Positions 20,947-22,229 of a stretch of DNA of 22,229 nucleotides are shown one piece after another. How positions within the stretch are numbered: position 1 is the stretch's first letter; every line of letters begins with the position of its first letter. The stretch spans positions 1 to 22,229 of the forward strand of contig CBCTVZ010000031.1 of NCBI GenBank assembly GCA_965150505.1, written 5' to 3'. The DNA comes from JAGZHZ01 sp965150505. GTDB taxonomy: Bacteria; Bacillota; Clostridia; Lachnospirales; Lachnospiraceae. Under the pieces are notes generated by a model. The model had not been told where the DNA came from. It saw only the letters and a list, made by a program, of their open reading frames with translations, and did no database searches. Both the position numbers and the translations under genes were made by a program.

Positions 20947-22229
20947 ATGAATAGAGAAAAATATGAATCTTTATCAGCTGCTGCACTGCGGGATATTGCA
21001 AAAGCAAGAGGACTGAAGCACATTTCCGCGTTAAGAAAAGGCGAATTGATTGAGCTGATGCTGAAAGAAGATGAAAAAGAAAACAAAGAAGAAAAAAAAG
21101 AAGAGACGAGCCATCAGGAGTCTGAGGCAAAAGAAGAAAATCATGTAAAAGAAGAAAAAGAGGAAAAAGAAGGAAGAGAAGAGACACGTTCTCGTGAAGA
21201 AAGAACACTAGGAGAACTATCACAGCTAGACAGCGGTAGGATCGCACATGGTATTTTGGAAGTGCATCCGGATGGATATGACTTTATTCGATCTGAAAAT
21301 TATATGCCAGGTGATAATGTTGTCTATGTTTCTCCTTCACAGATCAGAAAATATAATTTAAAGACAGGCGATATTATTTCAGGCAATACGAGAATCAAGA
21401 CACAGCAGGAAAAATTTTCGGCTTTATTATATTTAAAAAGTATCAATGGGCTGCCGCCATTTACAGCAATGAAGCGATATAATTTTGAAGATATGACTCC
21501 TATTTTTCCAAATGAAAGACTGAAGATGGAGAGAAGTTCAAAGGAAGTGTCCATGAGGATTCTGGATTTGATTTCACCGATCGGAAAAGGACAAAGAGGA
21601 ATGATTGTATCTCCTCCAAAAGCAGGAAAAACAACTCTTTTAAAAGATATTGCAAAGTCGATTCAGCAGAATAATCCTCAGATGCACCTAATTATTCTTT
21701 TGATTGACGAGCGTCCAGAAGAAGTGACTGACATTAAAGAGGCCATTCAGGGAGATAATGTAGAAGTAATTTACTCCACTTTTGATGAGCTGCCAGAACA
21801 TCACAAACGTGTATCGGAGATGGTAATGGAGCGGGCAAAACGTCTTGTGGAACATCAAAAGGATGTCATTATTTTGCTCGACAGCATCACGCGTCTGGCG
21901 CGCGCTTATAACTTGATCGTTCCGCCGAGCGGACGAACACTTTCTGGCGGTTTAGATCCGGCAGCGCTTCATATGCCAAAACGGTTTTTCGGAGCAGCCA
22001 GAAATATGAGAGAAGGAGGCAGTTTGACGATTTTAGCTTCTGCCTTGATTGATACAGGAAGTAAGATGGACGATGTCATCTATGAGGAATTTAAGGGAAC
22101 GGGAAATATGGAACTTGTCTTAGACCGAAAATTATCAGAAAAGCGTGTGTTCCCTGCGATTGATATTCAAAAATCCAGCACAAGACGAGAAGATCTGCTT
22201 TTGGATCAGGAAGAGATGGAAGCAGTCTA
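20947..22229 (+). CDS. rho: Transcription termination factor Rho (cut by window end)
   Basis: Hexameric RNA-dependent ATPase that ends transcription; 427 codons are present and the last residues are missing. The N-terminal Rho_N domain (1-42, REKYESL to ELIELMLKED) is followed by a Glu/Lys-rich insert (42-88) absent from E. coli Rho but usual in Firmicutes and Actinobacteria. The RNA-binding cold-shock fold is at 95-165 (GILEVHPDGYDFIRS). The ATPase has Walker A PPKAGKTTLL (223-232), the LLIDERPEEV block (251-260), Walker B VIILLDS (307-313), and the Q- and R-loop region PSGRTLSGGLDP (327-338). It is intact as far as seen. The ATG at 20947 fits homologues' N-termini, but its own ribosome binding site is weak (AGG 11 bases away). 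Confidence 0.95.
   Translation, partial: MNREKYESLSAAALRDIAKARGLKHISALRKGELIELMLKEDEKENKEEKKEETSHQESEAKEENHVKEEKEEKEGREETRSREERTLGELSQLDSGRIAHGILEVHPDGYDFIRSENYMPGDNVVYVSPSQIRKYNLKTGDIISGNTRIKTQQEKFSALLYLKSINGLPPFTAMKRYNFEDMTPIFPNERLKMERSSKEVSMRILDLISPIGKGQRGMIVSPPKAGKTTLLKDIAKSIQQNNPQMHLIILLIDERPEEVTDIKEAIQGDNVEVIYSTFDELPEHHKRVSEMVMERAKRLVEHQKDVIILLDSITRLARAYNLIVPPSGRTLSGGLDPAALHMPKRFFGAARNMREGGSLTILASALIDTGSKMDDVIYEEFKGTGNMELVLDRKLSEKRVFPAIDIQKSSTRREDLLLDQEEMEAV

Overview
The window looks like chromosomal core DNA from a low-GC Gram-positive anaerobe, most likely a Lachnospiraceae member (Blautia / Dorea / Ruminococcus gnavus type). The pointers are AT-rich intergenic DNA, strong AGGAGG-type ribosome binding sites, a type III glutamine synthetase, a type II GalT next to GalK, a FabV-type enoyl reductase, a TIGR04086-type membrane protein and a Rho with a charged insert. 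I see no insertion sequence, phage gene, tRNA, rRNA or CRISPR array. The genus is inferred, not shown.

Layout. 1-2942: an M28-type metallopeptidase and a GNAT acetyltransferase in one operon. 2943-5160: a secreted DUF1002 (YpuA-like) protein with an acidic proline-rich linker, flanked on both sides by A-rich DNA with two different tandem repeats (37-nt units upstream, 14-nt units downstream). 5292-9485 (minus strand): fabV as a single gene with its own promoter and a FabT-like operator, then the galK-galT Leloir operon. 9591-13980 (plus): a diacylglycerol-kinase-family lipid kinase, a class II fructose-bisphosphate aldolase with codon use typical of high expression, and type III glutamine synthetase, each with its own promoter. 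14045-14568: about 520 bases without a gene but with an isolated GC-rich hairpin. 14569-18693 (plus): a divergent WecG/TagA-family protein, a CdaR/PucR-type regulator, an S41 (CtpA/B-like) processing protease, and a sigma-70-like protein that keeps a core-binding motif but lacks the promoter-reading parts; the last two are tightly coupled. 18757-20055 (minus): a DUF21/CBS/CorC membrane protein, divergent from a TIGR04086 membrane protein whose -35 box overlaps its own. 20643-22229: a structured GC-rich element, a long leader and rho, cut by the window end.

Most genes are housekeeping. The best candidates for something undescribed are the protease plus truncated sigma-like pair (possibly a signalling or sigma-modulating unit), the TagA-like protein that has lost a conserved active-site residue, the FabT-type site on fabV, the repeat-filled leader and trailer around the DUF1002 gene, and the rho start region, where the only strong ribosome binding site points at an in-frame ATT rather than the expected ATG.
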